From positions 1 through 35,961 of the forward strand of contig JACPFW010000028.1 in assembly GCA_016182795.1 (NCBI GenBank): 35,961 bases of DNA, in the 5' to 3' direction. Each line of letters opens with the position of its first letter. Position 1 is the first letter of the stretch. Under the pieces are notes generated by a model, which was not told where the DNA came from, ran no database searches, and worked only from the letters and a program-made list of their open reading frames with translations. Positions 7,824 through 16,701 of the stretch are shown in pieces. A program made the position numbers and the translations under genes. This DNA is from Gemmatimonadota bacterium (GTDB taxonomy: Bacteria; Gemmatimonadota; Gemmatimonadetes; Gemmatimonadales; Gemmatimonadaceae).

Positions 7824-8567
7824 ATGTCTGGACACAGCAAGTGGAAGACGATCAAGAACGCCAAGGCCGCGACTGACAAGAAGCGCGGCGCGCTCTTCAC
7901 CAAGCTCATTCGTGAGATCACCGTCGCCGCCAAGCAGGGTGGCGGCGACCCCGACGGCAACCCGCGGCTCCGCACCGCCATCGACAACGCCCGGGCGCAG
8001 TCGCTGCCCAAGGAGAACATCGAGCGGGCCGTCAAGAAGGGGACGGGCGAGCTCGAGAGTGTGGATTACGTCGACGTCGTGTACGAGGCCTACGGCCCGG
8101 GCGGCGTGGCGATCATGGTCCAAGCGCTCACCGACAACCCCACGCGCACGGTCGCCGAGGTGCGAGCCAAGCTGTCGCGCGGGGGCGGCAATCTGGGGAC
8201 GACCAACTCGGTCTCGTTCATGTTCGATCGCAAAGGGCAGATCTTCATCGAGGCCGCCGGACTGGACGAGGACGCCACGATGGAGCAGGCGCTTGAGGCG
8301 GGCGCCGAGGATTTCGTGCGCGAGGACGACGCGTTCGTCATCTCCACGGCGCCGGCCGACCTGCATGCCGTGAGCCAGTCCCTGATGAAGTCGGGGCTGA
8401 AGGTTTCGCAGGCCGAGCTCTCGTGGATTCCCAAGAGCACCGTGGCGGTGACGGGCGAGCCGGCGAGTCAACTGCTGAAGCTCATCGAGGCCCTCGAAGA
8501 CCTGGACGACGTCCAGAAGGTTGACGCGAACTTCGAGATGGACGAGTCGGAGATGGCCGGCGCGTGA
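7824..8567 (+). CDS. yebC: YebC/PmpR-TACO1 family protein
   Basis: A 247-residue full-length member of the YebC/TACO1 family. It begins MSGHSKWKTIKNAKAATDKK, the family hallmark, followed by the TKLIREITVAAKQGGGDP segment, the RLRTAIDNARAQSLPKENIE segment and FDRKGQI. Members were first described as DNA-binding regulators (PmpR); more recent work links the family to relieving ribosome stalling. YebC next to ruvC-ruvA-ruvB is a widespread bacterial arrangement, and here its TGA overlaps the GTG of ruvC (GTGA), indicating translational coupling. No clear ribosome site precedes the ATG. The start is fixed by the conserved MSGHSKW beginning. Confidence 0.95.
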   Translation: MSGHSKWKTIKNAKAATDKKRGALFTKLIREITVAAKQGGGDPDGNPRLRTAIDNARAQSLPKENIERAVKKGTGELESVDYVDVVYEAYGPGGVAIMVQALTDNPTRTVAEVRAKLSRGGGNLGTTNSVSFMFDRKGQIFIEAAGLDEDATMEQALEAGAEDFVREDDAFVISTAPADLHAVSQSLMKSGLKVSQAELSWIPKSTVAVTGEPASQLLKLIEALEDLDDVQKVDANFEMDESEMAGA

Positions 8568-9064
8568 TCGTCCTCGGCATCGATCCCGGCACGGCGGTGA
8601 CGGGTTACGGCGTCGTTCGCGCGCGCGGCGCGAGCGGCGCCGTGTTGCTCGAATGCGGGGTCATCCGAACGCGGGCCAGTGAGCCGCTCGCCGCGAGGCT
8701 GGCGGACATTTATGAAGGGGTGCGCGAGTTGATCGCGCGCCACCAACCGCAGACGATCGCGGTGGAAGACGTATTTTATGCGCGCAACGTGCGCACGACG
8801 GTGGTGCTGGGCCATGCCCGCGGCGTGGTGTTGCTGGCCGGTCAGCAGGCGGGACTGCGCATCGAAGAGTATCCGCCGGCGGACATCAAGAAGACCGTGA
8901 CCGGGAGCGGCGCGGCCACCAAGGAGCAGGTGCAGTATATGGTCACCAAACTGCTGCGGTTAAAGAGCGTGCCGGAGCCGGCCGACGCCGCGGACGGCGT
9001 GGCGGCGGCGCTGGCCTGCGTACTGCGCGCCGACGTGACGCGCCTGCTCGAGGCGGCGCGATGA
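8564..9064 (+). CDS. ruvC: Holliday junction resolvase RuvC
   Basis: A 166-residue endonuclease that cuts four-way DNA junctions in homologous recombination. The four catalytic acidic residues are present: D7 in LGIDPGTAVTGYG, E68 in AVEDVF, and D141 and D144 in PADAADGVAAALA. Length matches the family. It starts with GTG inside the stop of yebC and ends in an ATGA overlap with ruvA, so yebC, ruvC and ruvA form one translationally coupled unit. RuvC acts on junctions moved by RuvAB, encoded next. Confidence 0.97.
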   Translation: MIVLGIDPGTAVTGYGVVRARGASGAVLLECGVIRTRASEPLAARLADIYEGVRELIARHQPQTIAVEDVFYARNVRTTVVLGHARGVVLLAGQQAGLRIEEYPPADIKKTVTGSGAATKEQVQYMVTKLLRLKSVPEPADAADGVAAALACVLRADVTRLLEAAR

Positions 9065-9660
9065 TCGCGCGCGTCGCCGGCACGCTGCTGGTCGCCGACA
9101 TCGACCGCGTGGAGGTGATGACCGCCGGCGGAGTGGCGTACAACGTCCACATTCCCCTCTCGGTCGCCGAGTCGCTCCCCCGCCCCGGCGGCGCGGTGGA
9201 GTTTCACACCGCGCTCGTGGTGCGCGAGGACAGCCGGACCCTGTACGGTTTTGCCAGCGCCGACGAGCGCGCGCTCTTCCAGCGGCTGCTCGGCACCACC
9301 GGCGTTGGTCCGGCGCTGGCGATGAACTTGATGTCGGCGCTGGGCGGCGACCGGCTCGTGCGCGCCGTGCAGGACAACGACCTCGCGACGCTCACGCGCG
9401 TGCCGCGGGTAGGCAAGAAGCTGGCCGAACGGCTGGTGCTCGAACTGCGCGACAAGCTGGCGGGCGTTGGCGGCGTCGCGGTGCCCGGACGTCCGGCGGT
9501 CCCCGCCGGACCAGGCACCGATGCTGTGCGCGCGCTGATGGCGCTCGGCTACCAGCACACCGACGCCGACAAGGCGGTGCAGGGTGTGCTGGCCGACGGC
9601 GGCGCGAGCGACACCGCCGATCTGATCCGCCAGGCGCTGGCCCGCATCTCCAAACGCTGA
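9061..9660 (+). CDS. ruvA: Holliday junction branch-migration protein RuvA
   Basis: A 199-residue junction-binding subunit of the RuvAB motor. The N-terminal OB-fold domain starts [10 protein letters not shown] and includes [14 protein letters not shown]. The helix-hairpin-helix region has [19 protein letters not shown] and [19 protein letters not shown]. After a Gly/Pro/Ala linker the C-terminal domain III ([20 protein letters not shown]) is the part that contacts RuvB. Its ATG overlaps the ruvC stop by four bases. RuvB begins 13 bases after its stop. Confidence 0.97.
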   Translation: MIARVAGTLLVADIDRVEVMTAGGVAYNVHIPLSVAESLPRPGGAVEFHTALVVREDSRTLYGFASADERALFQRLLGTTGVGPALAMNLMSALGGDRLVRAVQDNDLATLTRVPRVGKKLAERLVLELRDKLAGVGGVAVPGRPAVPAGPGTDAVRALMALGYQHTDADKAVQGVLADGGASDTADLIRQALARISKR

Positions 9661-9673
9661 CGTACATTCAGGC

Positions 9674-10705
9674 ATGTCCCGCGCCGAAATCACCACGCCC
9701 GAAGTGCTGACCGAGGAATCGGTGGTCGAGCTGTCGCTGCGTCCGCAGCGGCTGGCCGAATTCATTGGCCAGGGCAAGGTGAAGGACGCGCTGCGCATCT
9801 ACATCGACGCAGCGCGCGAACGCAAAGAGGCACTCGACCACGCGCTCTTCTTTGGCCCGCCAGGGCTGGGCAAGACGACGCTCGCCGAGCTGATTGCCCG
9901 CGAACTGGGCGTGAACATCCGCACCACGAGCGGGCCGGCGCTGGAGAAGCCCGGCGACCTGGTGGGGACGCTGACGAACCTGAGGGAAGGCGACATCCTG
10001 TTCATCGATGAGATCCACCGCCTGCGGCCGATCATCGACGAGTTCCTCTATCCGGCGATGGAGGACTACAAGATCGACATCCGCCTGAGCGAGGGGCCCA
10101 AGGCGCAGACGATCACGATGCCGGTGGAAAAGTTCACGCTGATTGGCGCGACGACGCGGCTGGGGATGCTCACGCCCCCGTTGCGCGCACGCTTCGGCAT
10201 CGAACTGCGGTTGAACTACTACCCGGCGGAGGAGCTCGAGCACATCGTGCGCCGCACCGCCGAGGTGCTGCAGGTGGAGCTCGATGCGGCGGGGGCGCGC
10301 GAGCTGGCGCGCCGCGCGCGCGGCACGCCGCGCGTGGCCAACCGGCTGCTGCGGCGGGTGCGCGACTTCGCGCAGGTGCGCGCTAACGGCGTGATCACGG
10401 AGGCGGTGGCCCGCGAGGCGCTCGAGCTGCTCGACGTCGATCATTTTGGCCTCGACGAGATGGACGCGCGGCTGCTGCGCGCGATCATCGAGAAGTTCGA
10501 GGGCGGACCGGTGGGCGTGCAGACTATTGCCGCCGCGGTGGGCGAAGACGCCGACACGATTGAAGAAGTGTACGAGCCGTTCCTCGTACAGAACGGTTTC
10601 CTGCAACGCACCGCGCGCGGCCGCATGGCCACGGCGCTCGCGTACCGGCATTTCGGCTACACCCCTCCTGCGCAGAGCGGCGACGCGCAGGGTTCGCTGC
10701 TGTAA
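9674..10705 (+). CDS. ruvB: Holliday junction branch-migration ATPase RuvB
   Basis: A 343-residue AAA+ hexameric motor that drives branch migration with RuvA. It has Walker A GPPGLGKT (61-68), Walker [12 protein letters not shown], the sensor segment [18 protein letters not shown] with its arginines, and the C-terminal winged helix ([15 protein letters not shown] ... [20 protein letters not shown]). Length and domain order are standard. The stop is followed by 43 bases of GC-rich sequence without a visible terminator before queA, so read-through is likely. Confidence 0.97.
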   Translation: MSRAEITTPEVLTEESVVELSLRPQRLAEFIGQGKVKDALRIYIDAARERKEALDHALFFGPPGLGKTTLAELIARELGVNIRTTSGPALEKPGDLVGTLTNLREGDILFIDEIHRLRPIIDEFLYPAMEDYKIDIRLSEGPKAQTITMPVEKFTLIGATTRLGMLTPPLRARFGIELRLNYYPAEELEHIVRRTAEVLQVELDAAGARELARRARGTPRVANRLLRRVRDFAQVRANGVITEAVAREALELLDVDHFGLDEMDARLLRAIIEKFEGGPVGVQTIAAAVGEDADTIEEVYEPFLVQNGFLQRTARGRMATALAYRHFGYTPPAQSGDAQGSLL

Positions 10706-10748
10706 GCCGGCGCGCCACCCGGCCCGCCGCCGCATCGCCGTCGCGCCC

Positions 10749-11783
10749 ATGAAGGGATCTCGCACCAGCGATTACGACTTCCATCTGCCCGACGGGCGGA
10801 TTGCGCAGACGCCGGCCGAGCGTCGCGACGCGTCGCGCCTGATGGTCGTGCATCGCGACTCGGGAGTCATTGAGCATCGGCAGTTCGCCGAACTGGGCAC
10901 GATGATTCCGTCCGGCGACGTGCTGGTGCTCAACACGACGCGCGTCTTCCGCGCCCGCCTGCTCGGCCGGCGTGATTCCGGCGCCCCCGCCGAGATCCTG
11001 CTGCTGCGTCGGAACGACGATGGACGCTGGGAGGCGATGGTGCATCCCGGCGGGAAGCTCAAGCCCGGGCGCTCGGTGCACATCGCGGCCGGCTTTGATG
11101 CCGTGGTGGAGGAGGCCACGGAGCGGCGCACGCGCATCGTGCGCCTCGTCACGGCGGGCGACGAGCAGGCGATGATCGATGCGCACGGGCATGTGCCGCT
11201 GCCGCCGTACATTGCCCGCGCCGACGCCGCGGCCGATGCGGAGCGGTACCAGACCGTGTACGCGCGCGAGTCCGGCTCGGTGGCGGCGCCGACGGCCGGC
11301 CTGCACTTCACACCCGAGCTGCTCGCCGCGCTGGCGGCGCGCGGCGTGGAGCGCGCCGACGTGCTGCTGCACGTGGGGGCCGGCACGTTCAAGCCCGTGA
11401 GCGTGGAAGCGCTCGACGAGCACGTGATGCACGACGAGTGGTATCACGTGACGCCCAACACCGCGGCGCAGCTGAACGCGGTGCGCGCGCGGGGCGGCGG
11501 CGTGTGGTGCGTGGGGACGACGTCGCTGCGCACGCTGGAGAGTGTGGTCGACACGCACCGTGTCTTCCACGCGGGCGAGGGCGAGACGCGGATCTTCATT
11601 CATCCGCCGCGCCGCGTGCTGAGCGCCGACCATCTGGTGACGAACTTCCACCTCCCCCGCTCCACCCTGTTGATGCTCGTGGCGGCATTCGCCGGCTACG
11701 ACCTGACGATGCGGGCGTACGAGACGGCGATTGCGGAAGGGTACAGGTTTTACTCGTATGGCGACGCGATGCTGGTTCTTTGA
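10749..11783 (+). CDS. queA: S-adenosylmethionine:tRNA ribosyltransferase-isomerase
   Basis: A 344-residue enzyme that transfers and rearranges the ribose of S-adenosylmethionine onto preQ1 in tRNA, giving epoxyqueuosine. I start at the ATG at 10749 (MKGSRTSDYDFHLPDGRIAQ) because this matches the family N-terminus; the frame is open further upstream inside ruvB, which is not meaningful. Conserved segments include VLVLNTTRVFRARLLGR, the PTAGLHFTPELL motif, DVLLHVGAGTFKPV, CVGTTSLRTLE and NFHLPRSTLLMLVAAFAG. It stands directly before tgt, the enzyme acting immediately earlier in the queuosine pathway, separated by a 149-bp gap holding an inverted-repeat element. Confidence 0.96.
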   Translation: MKGSRTSDYDFHLPDGRIAQTPAERRDASRLMVVHRDSGVIEHRQFAELGTMIPSGDVLVLNTTRVFRARLLGRRDSGAPAEILLLRRNDDGRWEAMVHPGGKLKPGRSVHIAAGFDAVVEEATERRTRIVRLVTAGDEQAMIDAHGHVPLPPYIARADAAADAERYQTVYARESGSVAAPTAGLHFTPELLAALAARGVERADVLLHVGAGTFKPVSVEALDEHVMHDEWYHVTPNTAAQLNAVRARGGGVWCVGTTSLRTLESVVDTHRVFHAGEGETRIFIHPPRRVLSADHLVTNFHLPRSTLLMLVAAFAGYDLTMRAYETAIAEGYRFYSYGDAMLVL

Positions 11784-11790
11784 GGGACGA

Positions 11791-11912
11791 GGAACGGGGA
11801 GGGGGTAGGGGCGTAGGGACGAGGATTGAGAGTGGTGAAGGGGGACGGGATGATCACCCTCCCCGTTCCGCATCCCAGCCCCCCTCCTTCGCCTCTACCG
11901 CCTCCCCGTTCC
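11791..11912. repeat. 122-bp inverted-repeat element between queA and tgt
   Basis: The arms at 11791-11817 and 11886-11912 match as reverse complements at 24 of 27 positions. A further exact partner to the first 13 bases (GGAACGGGGAGGG) lies inside, at 11857-11869. The left half is almost all purine and the right half almost all pyrimidine. It contains no gene and could fold into a long hairpin, acting as a REP/MITE-like element or a processing or attenuation site in the queA-tgt transcript. Confidence 0.75.
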
Positions 11913-11932
11913 AAGCCGGTTAGTTTTCGAAG

Positions 11933-13072
11933 ATGTTCTCCTTCGACCTTCTCGCCTCTCAAGGCCGCGCGCGCGCAGGTGTCTTTCGCACCCCTCGCGG
12001 GGTGGTGGAAACGCCGGTGTTCATGCCTGTCGGCACGCTGGCGACGGTCAAAGCGCTGGACCCGGATGAACTGCGCGCGATGCACGCCCAGATCATTCTG
12101 TCGAACGCGTATCATCTGCACCTGCGTCCGGGCGACGACCTCGTGCGCCGGCGCGGCGGCCTGCACCGCTTCATGGCGTGGAACGCACCGATCCTCACCG
12201 ACTCGGGGGGCTTTCAGGTCTTCTCGCTGGCGTCGCTGAACAAGGTGGACGAGGACGGCGTGACCTTCCGCAGTCACATTGACGGCTCGTCGCGCCACTT
12301 CACGCCCGAGAAGGTGATGCAGATCGAGACGAACCTGGGCGCCGACGTGATCATGCAGTTCGACCACGTGATCCCCGGGCAGAGCGAGTTCGACGCCGCG
12401 AAAGACGCGAGCGAGCGCTCGATCCGTTGGCTGCAGCGGTGCCGCGCCGAGTTTGACCGCCTGCATGGCGAGGCTGACGCGCCGCGACAGACGCTGTTCC
12501 CGATTGTGCAGGGCGGCATCCACACCGCGCTGCGCCAGGACGCCGCGCGGGCCATCGCCGGGATGCACGGCTGGGACGGATTCGCCATCGGCGGCCTGTC
12601 CGTGGGCGAGGCCAAGCCCGACATGTACGCGATGCTCGAGGCCTGCGACGAGGCGATTCCCGCCGACCGGCCGCGCTACCTGATGGGCGTGGGGTACCCC
12701 GAGGACCTGCTCGAGGGCGTGGCGCGGGGCGTGGACCTGTTTGACTGCGTGGCGCCCACGCGGATGGGGCGGAACGCGGCCGCACTGACCCCCGACGGCC
12801 GCGTGAACATGCGCCGGGCCGAGTTCCGCGAGGATGACCTGCCCGTGGTGGAGGGGTGCGCCTGCGCCTGCTGCCGGCGGTTCTCGCGCGCCTACCTGCG
12901 GCACCTCATCCAGGCCGACGAGATGCTCGGCGCGCGCCTGCTGTCGCTGCACAATGTACATTTCCTGATCGCGCTGATGCGCGAGGCCCGCCAGCGGATC
13001 GTCGCGGGCACCTTCGACTCGTGGAGCCGCGCGTGGCTCGCACGGTACCATTCGCAACCGACCAGCCCATGA
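11933..13072 (+). CDS. tgt: Queuine/preQ1 tRNA-ribosyltransferase
   Basis: A 379-residue enzyme exchanging guanine 34 of GUN-anticodon tRNAs for preQ1. Key residues are visible: D90 in ILTDSGGFQVFS, the nucleophile D271 in LFDCVAPTRMGRN, and the zinc site C309, C311, C314 and H340 (GCACACC ... HNVHFL). The TIM-barrel length is typical. Its stop overlaps the ATG of yajC (ATGA), reproducing the common tgt-yajC linkage. The start follows TTTTCGAAG, with no strong ribosome site but with a family-typical beginning (FSFDLLASQGRARAGVF). Confidence 0.97.
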   Translation: MFSFDLLASQGRARAGVFRTPRGVVETPVFMPVGTLATVKALDPDELRAMHAQIILSNAYHLHLRPGDDLVRRRGGLHRFMAWNAPILTDSGGFQVFSLASLNKVDEDGVTFRSHIDGSSRHFTPEKVMQIETNLGADVIMQFDHVIPGQSEFDAAKDASERSIRWLQRCRAEFDRLHGEADAPRQTLFPIVQGGIHTALRQDAARAIAGMHGWDGFAIGGLSVGEAKPDMYAMLEACDEAIPADRPRYLMGVGYPEDLLEGVARGVDLFDCVAPTRMGRNAAALTPDGRVNMRRAEFREDDLPVVEGCACACCRRFSRAYLRHLIQADEMLGARLLSLHNVHFLIALMREARQRIVAGTFDSWSRAWLARYHSQPTSP

Positions 13073-13437
13073 ACGCCATCCTTCCGATCTTCGCGCAGAC
13101 CGCCGCTCCGGCCCAGCAGGGGGGCGGATCGCTGATGCCGTTCCTGTTCCAGCTCGCCGCCATCATGGCGATCTTCTACTTCCTCATGATCCGGCCGCAG
13201 CAGAAGCAGCGGAAGCAGCTCGAGGCGGCGATCATGGCGCTCAAGAAGGGCGACGCCGTGGTGACCACCGGCGGCATCGTGGGCGAGGTGGTGCACATCA
13301 AGGAAACGATTGACGAAGGCAAGCCCGGCAAGGGCATGGATGATCTCGTCACGATCCGCACCGGCGAGACCAAGGTCATCATCCAGCGCCGCGCCGTGTC
13401 GCACGTCTCCGCGTCCGGAGGCTCGACGGCCGCGTGA
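13069..13437 (+). CDS. yajC: Preprotein translocase accessory subunit YajC
   Basis: A 122-residue inner-membrane protein associated with SecDF-SecYEG. The ATG at 13069 overlaps the tgt stop (ATGA); an open frame upstream belongs to the tgt shadow. It has one transmembrane helix (FQLAAIMAIFYFLMI) followed at once by RPQQKQRKQ, the family signature, then a soluble domain with LKKGDAVVTTGGIVGEV. In many bacteria secD and secF follow; here the next genes are def and fmt, with a GTGA overlap to def. Confidence 0.95.
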   Translation: MNAILPIFAQTAAPAQQGGGSLMPFLFQLAAIMAIFYFLMIRPQQKQRKQLEAAIMALKKGDAVVTTGGIVGEVVHIKETIDEGKPGKGMDDLVTIRTGETKVIIQRRAVSHVSASGGSTAA

Positions 13438-13991
13438 CCGTGCTTCCCATCCGCGTCCTCGGCGACCCGGTGCTGCGCGAGGAGACGACGCCGGTAGCCG
13501 CGGTGACCGACGACATTCGCCGCCTGATCGACGACATGTTCGAGACGATGTACGCGGCCAACGGCATTGGACTGGCCGCGCCTCAGGTGGGGCGCACTGA
13601 GCGCGTGTGCGTGGTGGACGTCGAGGGCGCCGTGTACGCGCTGGTGAACCCCGAGATCGTTCAGGCGCAGGGGCCGAAGTCGAAGGCCGAGGAAGGGTGC
13701 CTGTCGATTCCCGACGTCTACGGCGACGTGGAGCGGCCCAAGCACGTCACGGTGCGGGCGCTCGATCGCGATGGGGTGCCGTTTGAGGTGAGCGCGGAGG
13801 GACTGCTGGGACGCTGCTTTCAGCACGAGATCGACCATCTGCACGGCAAGCTGTTCATCGACTATCTCAGCTTCCTCAAGCGGCGCAGCGCGCTGGCGCG
13901 CTGGGAAGAGGAGAAGGACCAGTATCCCGGCTTCATTCGGCACCTGAAGCCTGGCGCGCATGTGAGTGAGCATCCCGACGAGGAGCTCTAA
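13434..13991 (+). CDS. def: Peptide deformylase
   Basis: A 185-residue metalloenzyme removing the formyl group from the starting methionine of new proteins. All three motifs are present: GIGLAAPQV (about 44-52), EEGCLSIP with metal ligand C89, and QHEIDHLHG with ligands H131 and H135 and catalytic E132. The GTG start lies within the yajC stop (GTGA). The last base of its TAA is the first of the fmt ATG (TAATG). It works in sequence with Fmt, which adds the formyl group. Confidence 0.97.
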   Translation: MTVLPIRVLGDPVLREETTPVAAVTDDIRRLIDDMFETMYAANGIGLAAPQVGRTERVCVVDVEGAVYALVNPEIVQAQGPKSKAEEGCLSIPDVYGDVERPKHVTVRALDRDGVPFEVSAEGLLGRCFQHEIDHLHGKLFIDYLSFLKRRSALARWEEEKDQYPGFIRHLKPGAHVSEHPDEEL

Positions 13992-14932
13992 TGCGGGTGC
14001 TGTTCTGGGGGACGCCCGATTTCGCCACACCGCCGCTCCGCGCGCTGATCGGCGAGGGCTTTGACGTGGTGGGCGTCGTCACCCAGCCCGACCGTCCGCG
14101 GGGACGGTCACGGTCGCAGCTCGACCCGTCGCCCGTGAAACAGGTGGCGCTCGACGAAGGCATTCCGGTGCTGCAGCCCGAGCGGCCGCGGGGGCCGGAG
14201 TTCGTGCAGGCGCTGCGCGATCTCGAGCCGGACCTGTCGGTCGTCGTCGCGTACGGGCATATCCTGCCGCGTGAGGTCATTGATCTGCCCTCGCGCGGCA
14301 CGCTCAACATCCACGCGTCGCTCCTCCCCGCCCTGCGCGGCGCCGCGCCGATCCAGGCGGCGGTCGCCGAGGGATTCGAGGAGACCGGCGTGAGCATCAT
14401 GCGGATGGTGCCGGCGCTCGATGCCGGCCCGGTGATCCACGTGCTCACCACGCCCATCGCGCCCGACGAAACGGGCGGCGAGCTGACACTGCGCCTGTCT
14501 GAGCTGGGCGCGAACGCGCTGATCGAGGCGCTGGCCCTGATGGAGCTTGGCGCGGCGGCCGAGCGGCCGCAGGACGACGCACGCGCGACCTACGCCAAAA
14601 AGGTGGAGCGCAGCGACGCAAGGGTCGATTGGACGCTGTCGGCCGATGTCGTGGCCCGCCGGATGCGTGCGTACGACCCCAAGCCCGGCGCGTGGAGCAC
14701 GGTGCGCGGAGGAGAGGTGCGGCTGTTCGGCGCGCGGGCGATCATCGATCGTGTCGGTGAGCCGGGCGCGGTGATCGAAGTGGACGAGATGGGAATGATT
14801 GTGGCGTGCGGGAGCGGCGCCGTGGCGATTCGCGAGGTGCATCCGGCCGGGAAGCGACGGATGGCGGCGCTGGATTGGTCGCAGGGACGAGGGGTGGCGG
14901 TACGCGACGTCTGGTCGAGCGCGTCGGCGTAG
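13991..14932 (+). CDS. fmt: Methionyl-tRNA formyltransferase
   Basis: A 313-residue enzyme formylating initiator Met-tRNA with 10-formyltetrahydrofolate. It shows the N-terminal Rossmann start MRVLFWGTPDFATPPL, the loop VVTQPDRPRGR, the formyl-folate site LNIHASLLPALRGAAP with the catalytic His, and DAGPVI with the catalytic Asp. The C-terminal OB-like tRNA domain (about 205-310) includes RRMRAYDPKPGAWSTV. It overlaps def by one base, the usual def-fmt coupling. It is the last gene of the yebC-to-fmt run and is followed by a long hairpin. Confidence 0.97.
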   Translation: MRVLFWGTPDFATPPLRALIGEGFDVVGVVTQPDRPRGRSRSQLDPSPVKQVALDEGIPVLQPERPRGPEFVQALRDLEPDLSVVVAYGHILPREVIDLPSRGTLNIHASLLPALRGAAPIQAAVAEGFEETGVSIMRMVPALDAGPVIHVLTTPIAPDETGGELTLRLSELGANALIEALALMELGAAAERPQDDARATYAKKVERSDARVDWTLSADVVARRMRAYDPKPGAWSTVRGGEVRLFGARAIIDRVGEPGAVIEVDEMGMIVACGSGAVAIREVHPAGKRRMAALDWSQGRGVAVRDVWSSASA

Positions 14933-14967
14933 GGCGTCGGCGCAGCCGAATGCGGCTTCAGTAAGCA

Positions 14968-15000
14968 CGCGAGCCCGGGGATCTTGCCCCCGGGCTCGCG
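14968..15000. terminator. Bidirectional terminator hairpin between convergent fmt and Ig-like gene
   Basis: A perfect 13-bp stem (CGCGAGCCCGGGG at 14968-14980 with 14988-15000) encloses a 7-nt loop. No strong T-tract follows on either strand, but its place between two convergent gene ends supports termination in both directions. Confidence 0.75.
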
Positions 15001-15027
15001 CCGTATTGCGAAAGCGTCAGGCCGGAA

Positions 15028-16701
15028 TCAGGTGCCGGTTGCAGTGAACGTGACCGTGCGGCCACTCACAGTCGCCGTGAGGCTGTTGGGTCCAGCGACC
15101 GCACCAAGCGTCCAGTTCACCGAGGCGAGTCCGTTCACGTCTGTCGTTACCGTTGCGGACGACACAGAACCGCCACCGGCTGCGACGGCGAATGTCACGG
15201 ACCGGCCAGCGAGCGCTACTCCATTGCTGTCTTTGACCCTCACTTGGACCGCCACAATCGAACCGGCGGCTGCCGTCACGGCGTCACCAGCAACCTTGTC
15301 CATCTCCGGCGGAGCACCGGTGGCCGTGAACGTTACGGGAGTCCCGCCGCTCGACGAAGCAGAGAGCGTGTTGGACCCGGCATTTGAGCCAAGCGTCCAA
15401 GTCACGGAGGCGAATCCACTCGCGTCCGAGACGGCCTGCGCAGCGGAGACTGAACCTCCGCCAGTCAATACCACGAAGTCCACCGGAATACCGGAGAGGC
15501 CGTTGCCGGCACCATCCGTCACCTTGACCTTGGGGCTCACCGGAACGGCGAGGCCCGCAGTGACGGTCTGTCCGCTACCGGCAACGATCGTGAGCGTCGG
15601 TGGTGCCGGGGTCACCGTCTTGCTCGCCGCCACCGTGGAGGTGACCGCATAGGGAGTCGCGGCCACAGTTGACGTTGCGGTCACGGTCTGCAGTCCTGCG
15701 GCCAGCCCCAGAACCCACGTGACGGTCGCGACGCCGTCCGTCGTAGTCGTTGCCGATGCCGTCTGCACTCCGGGCGAACCCAAGTAGCCGGTCCCCACAC
15801 TGAATGCGACGACGGCGCCGGCGATCGGAAAACCGTTCGCATCGTTGACGGTGGCCGTGACGTTGGTCGTCGCGCCAATCGTGAGGCCCGGGTTCGCGAA
15901 TCCGATCGTGAGGATTGACGCCTTGCCCGGATAGACGCGCGCCTGAAACTCTACTTGGCCGACGGAGGCGACTGTCGCCACCATGCGCTTGGCGATGGAG
16001 CTGGGCGGGATCGCCAGGCCGTCGTTGTCGCGGAACATCCAGACGGTGCGGGCCTTGCCGTTCGCGTCCGTGACACTGGTCGAGTTGACGGGCTGTCCGT
16101 CCACCGCTAAGGGTGCGGCAGTGGCCCACGTCACTGGCACGCCAGCGACGCCAACGATCTGGCCGGCCAGCGAGTCGTACAACTGGACTTCCAGCGTATC
16201 CACCGTCGTTGCGCCGGTGGTGTCACGCTGAAGCTGCGTGCCAGCCGCACCGCCTCGAATCCAACGCAGCCGGTTGGCTGGCCCAGATGTCGCGTTGGCC
16301 GAGACGCGTACGCTGTCCTTGGTCGAGAGCAGCGCCATCACCGATTGTGCGCCAACGGCCGTGCCAAGCGTCCAGGTTGTACTGACCGTCCCGTCCGTGC
16401 CGCTGGCGACGGAAGCAGGGAATACATAGCCACCGCCGGTTCGGACTTCAAAGCGAACGGTCACGCCCGTCACCGGACTGCCACCGGCGTCAACGACGCG
16501 GAGCACCATCGGGGCCAACGATCGGTTCGCCGGTCCGGTGAGCGACGTGCTCGTGATGCTCACGAGCTTGGCCGCGAAGGTCGCAGGGTCCTGCCCAGTC
16601 GGCGAGGACACCGTAGCCTCCTGGCAACTCCCGACGGCGAAAAGCAGCGCAAGCGTCGTCAGGACGCGTGGGTTCGACATCCTAGAGAACCGGCTGGACA
16701 T
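15028..16701 (-). CDS. Lipoprotein with five Ig-like (Big_1/invasin-type) repeats
   Basis: A 557-residue exported protein. I use the ATG at 16699-16701, which has GAGG about nine bases upstream; an internal ATG at 16680 is also possible. The N-terminus has a signal sequence ending FAVGSC, with the lipobox Cys at 26, so it is probably lipid-anchored. The rest is about five repeats of 90-120 residues of the bacterial Ig-like type, each containing a phrase like VKVTDGAGNGLSGIPVDFV, then a GGGSV turn and an ASVTWTLGSNAG closing strand. Such proteins are adhesins or surface spacers. No catalytic domain follows, and the protein ends immediately after the last repeat. It lies on the opposite strand between fmt and rsmB, and by eye its base composition is less GC-rich than its neighbours. 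Binding target is unknown. Confidence 0.8.
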   Translation of the reverse strand: MSSRFSRMSNPRVLTTLALLFAVGSCQEATVSSPTGQDPATFAAKLVSITSTSLTGPANRSLAPMVLRVVDAGGSPVTGVTVRFEVRTGGGYVFPASVASGTDGTVSTTWTLGTAVGAQSVMALLSTKDSVRVSANATSGPANRLRWIRGGAAGTQLQRDTTGATTVDTLEVQLYDSLAGQIVGVAGVPVTWATAAPLAVDGQPVNSTSVTDANGKARTVWMFRDNDGLAIPPSSIAKRMVATVASVGQVEFQARVYPGKASILTIGFANPGLTIGATTNVTATVNDANGFPIAGAVVAFSVGTGYLGSPGVQTASATTTTDGVATVTWVLGLAAGLQTVTATSTVAATPYAVTSTVAASKTVTPAPPTLTIVAGSGQTVTAGLAVPVSPKVKVTDGAGNGLSGIPVDFVVLTGGGSVSAAQAVSDASGFASVTWTLGSNAGSNTLSASSSGGTPVTFTATGAPPEMDKVAGDAVTAAAGSIVAVQVRVKDSNGVALAGRSVTFAVAAGGGSVSSATVTTDVNGLASVNWTLGAVAGPNSLTATVSGRTVTFTATGT

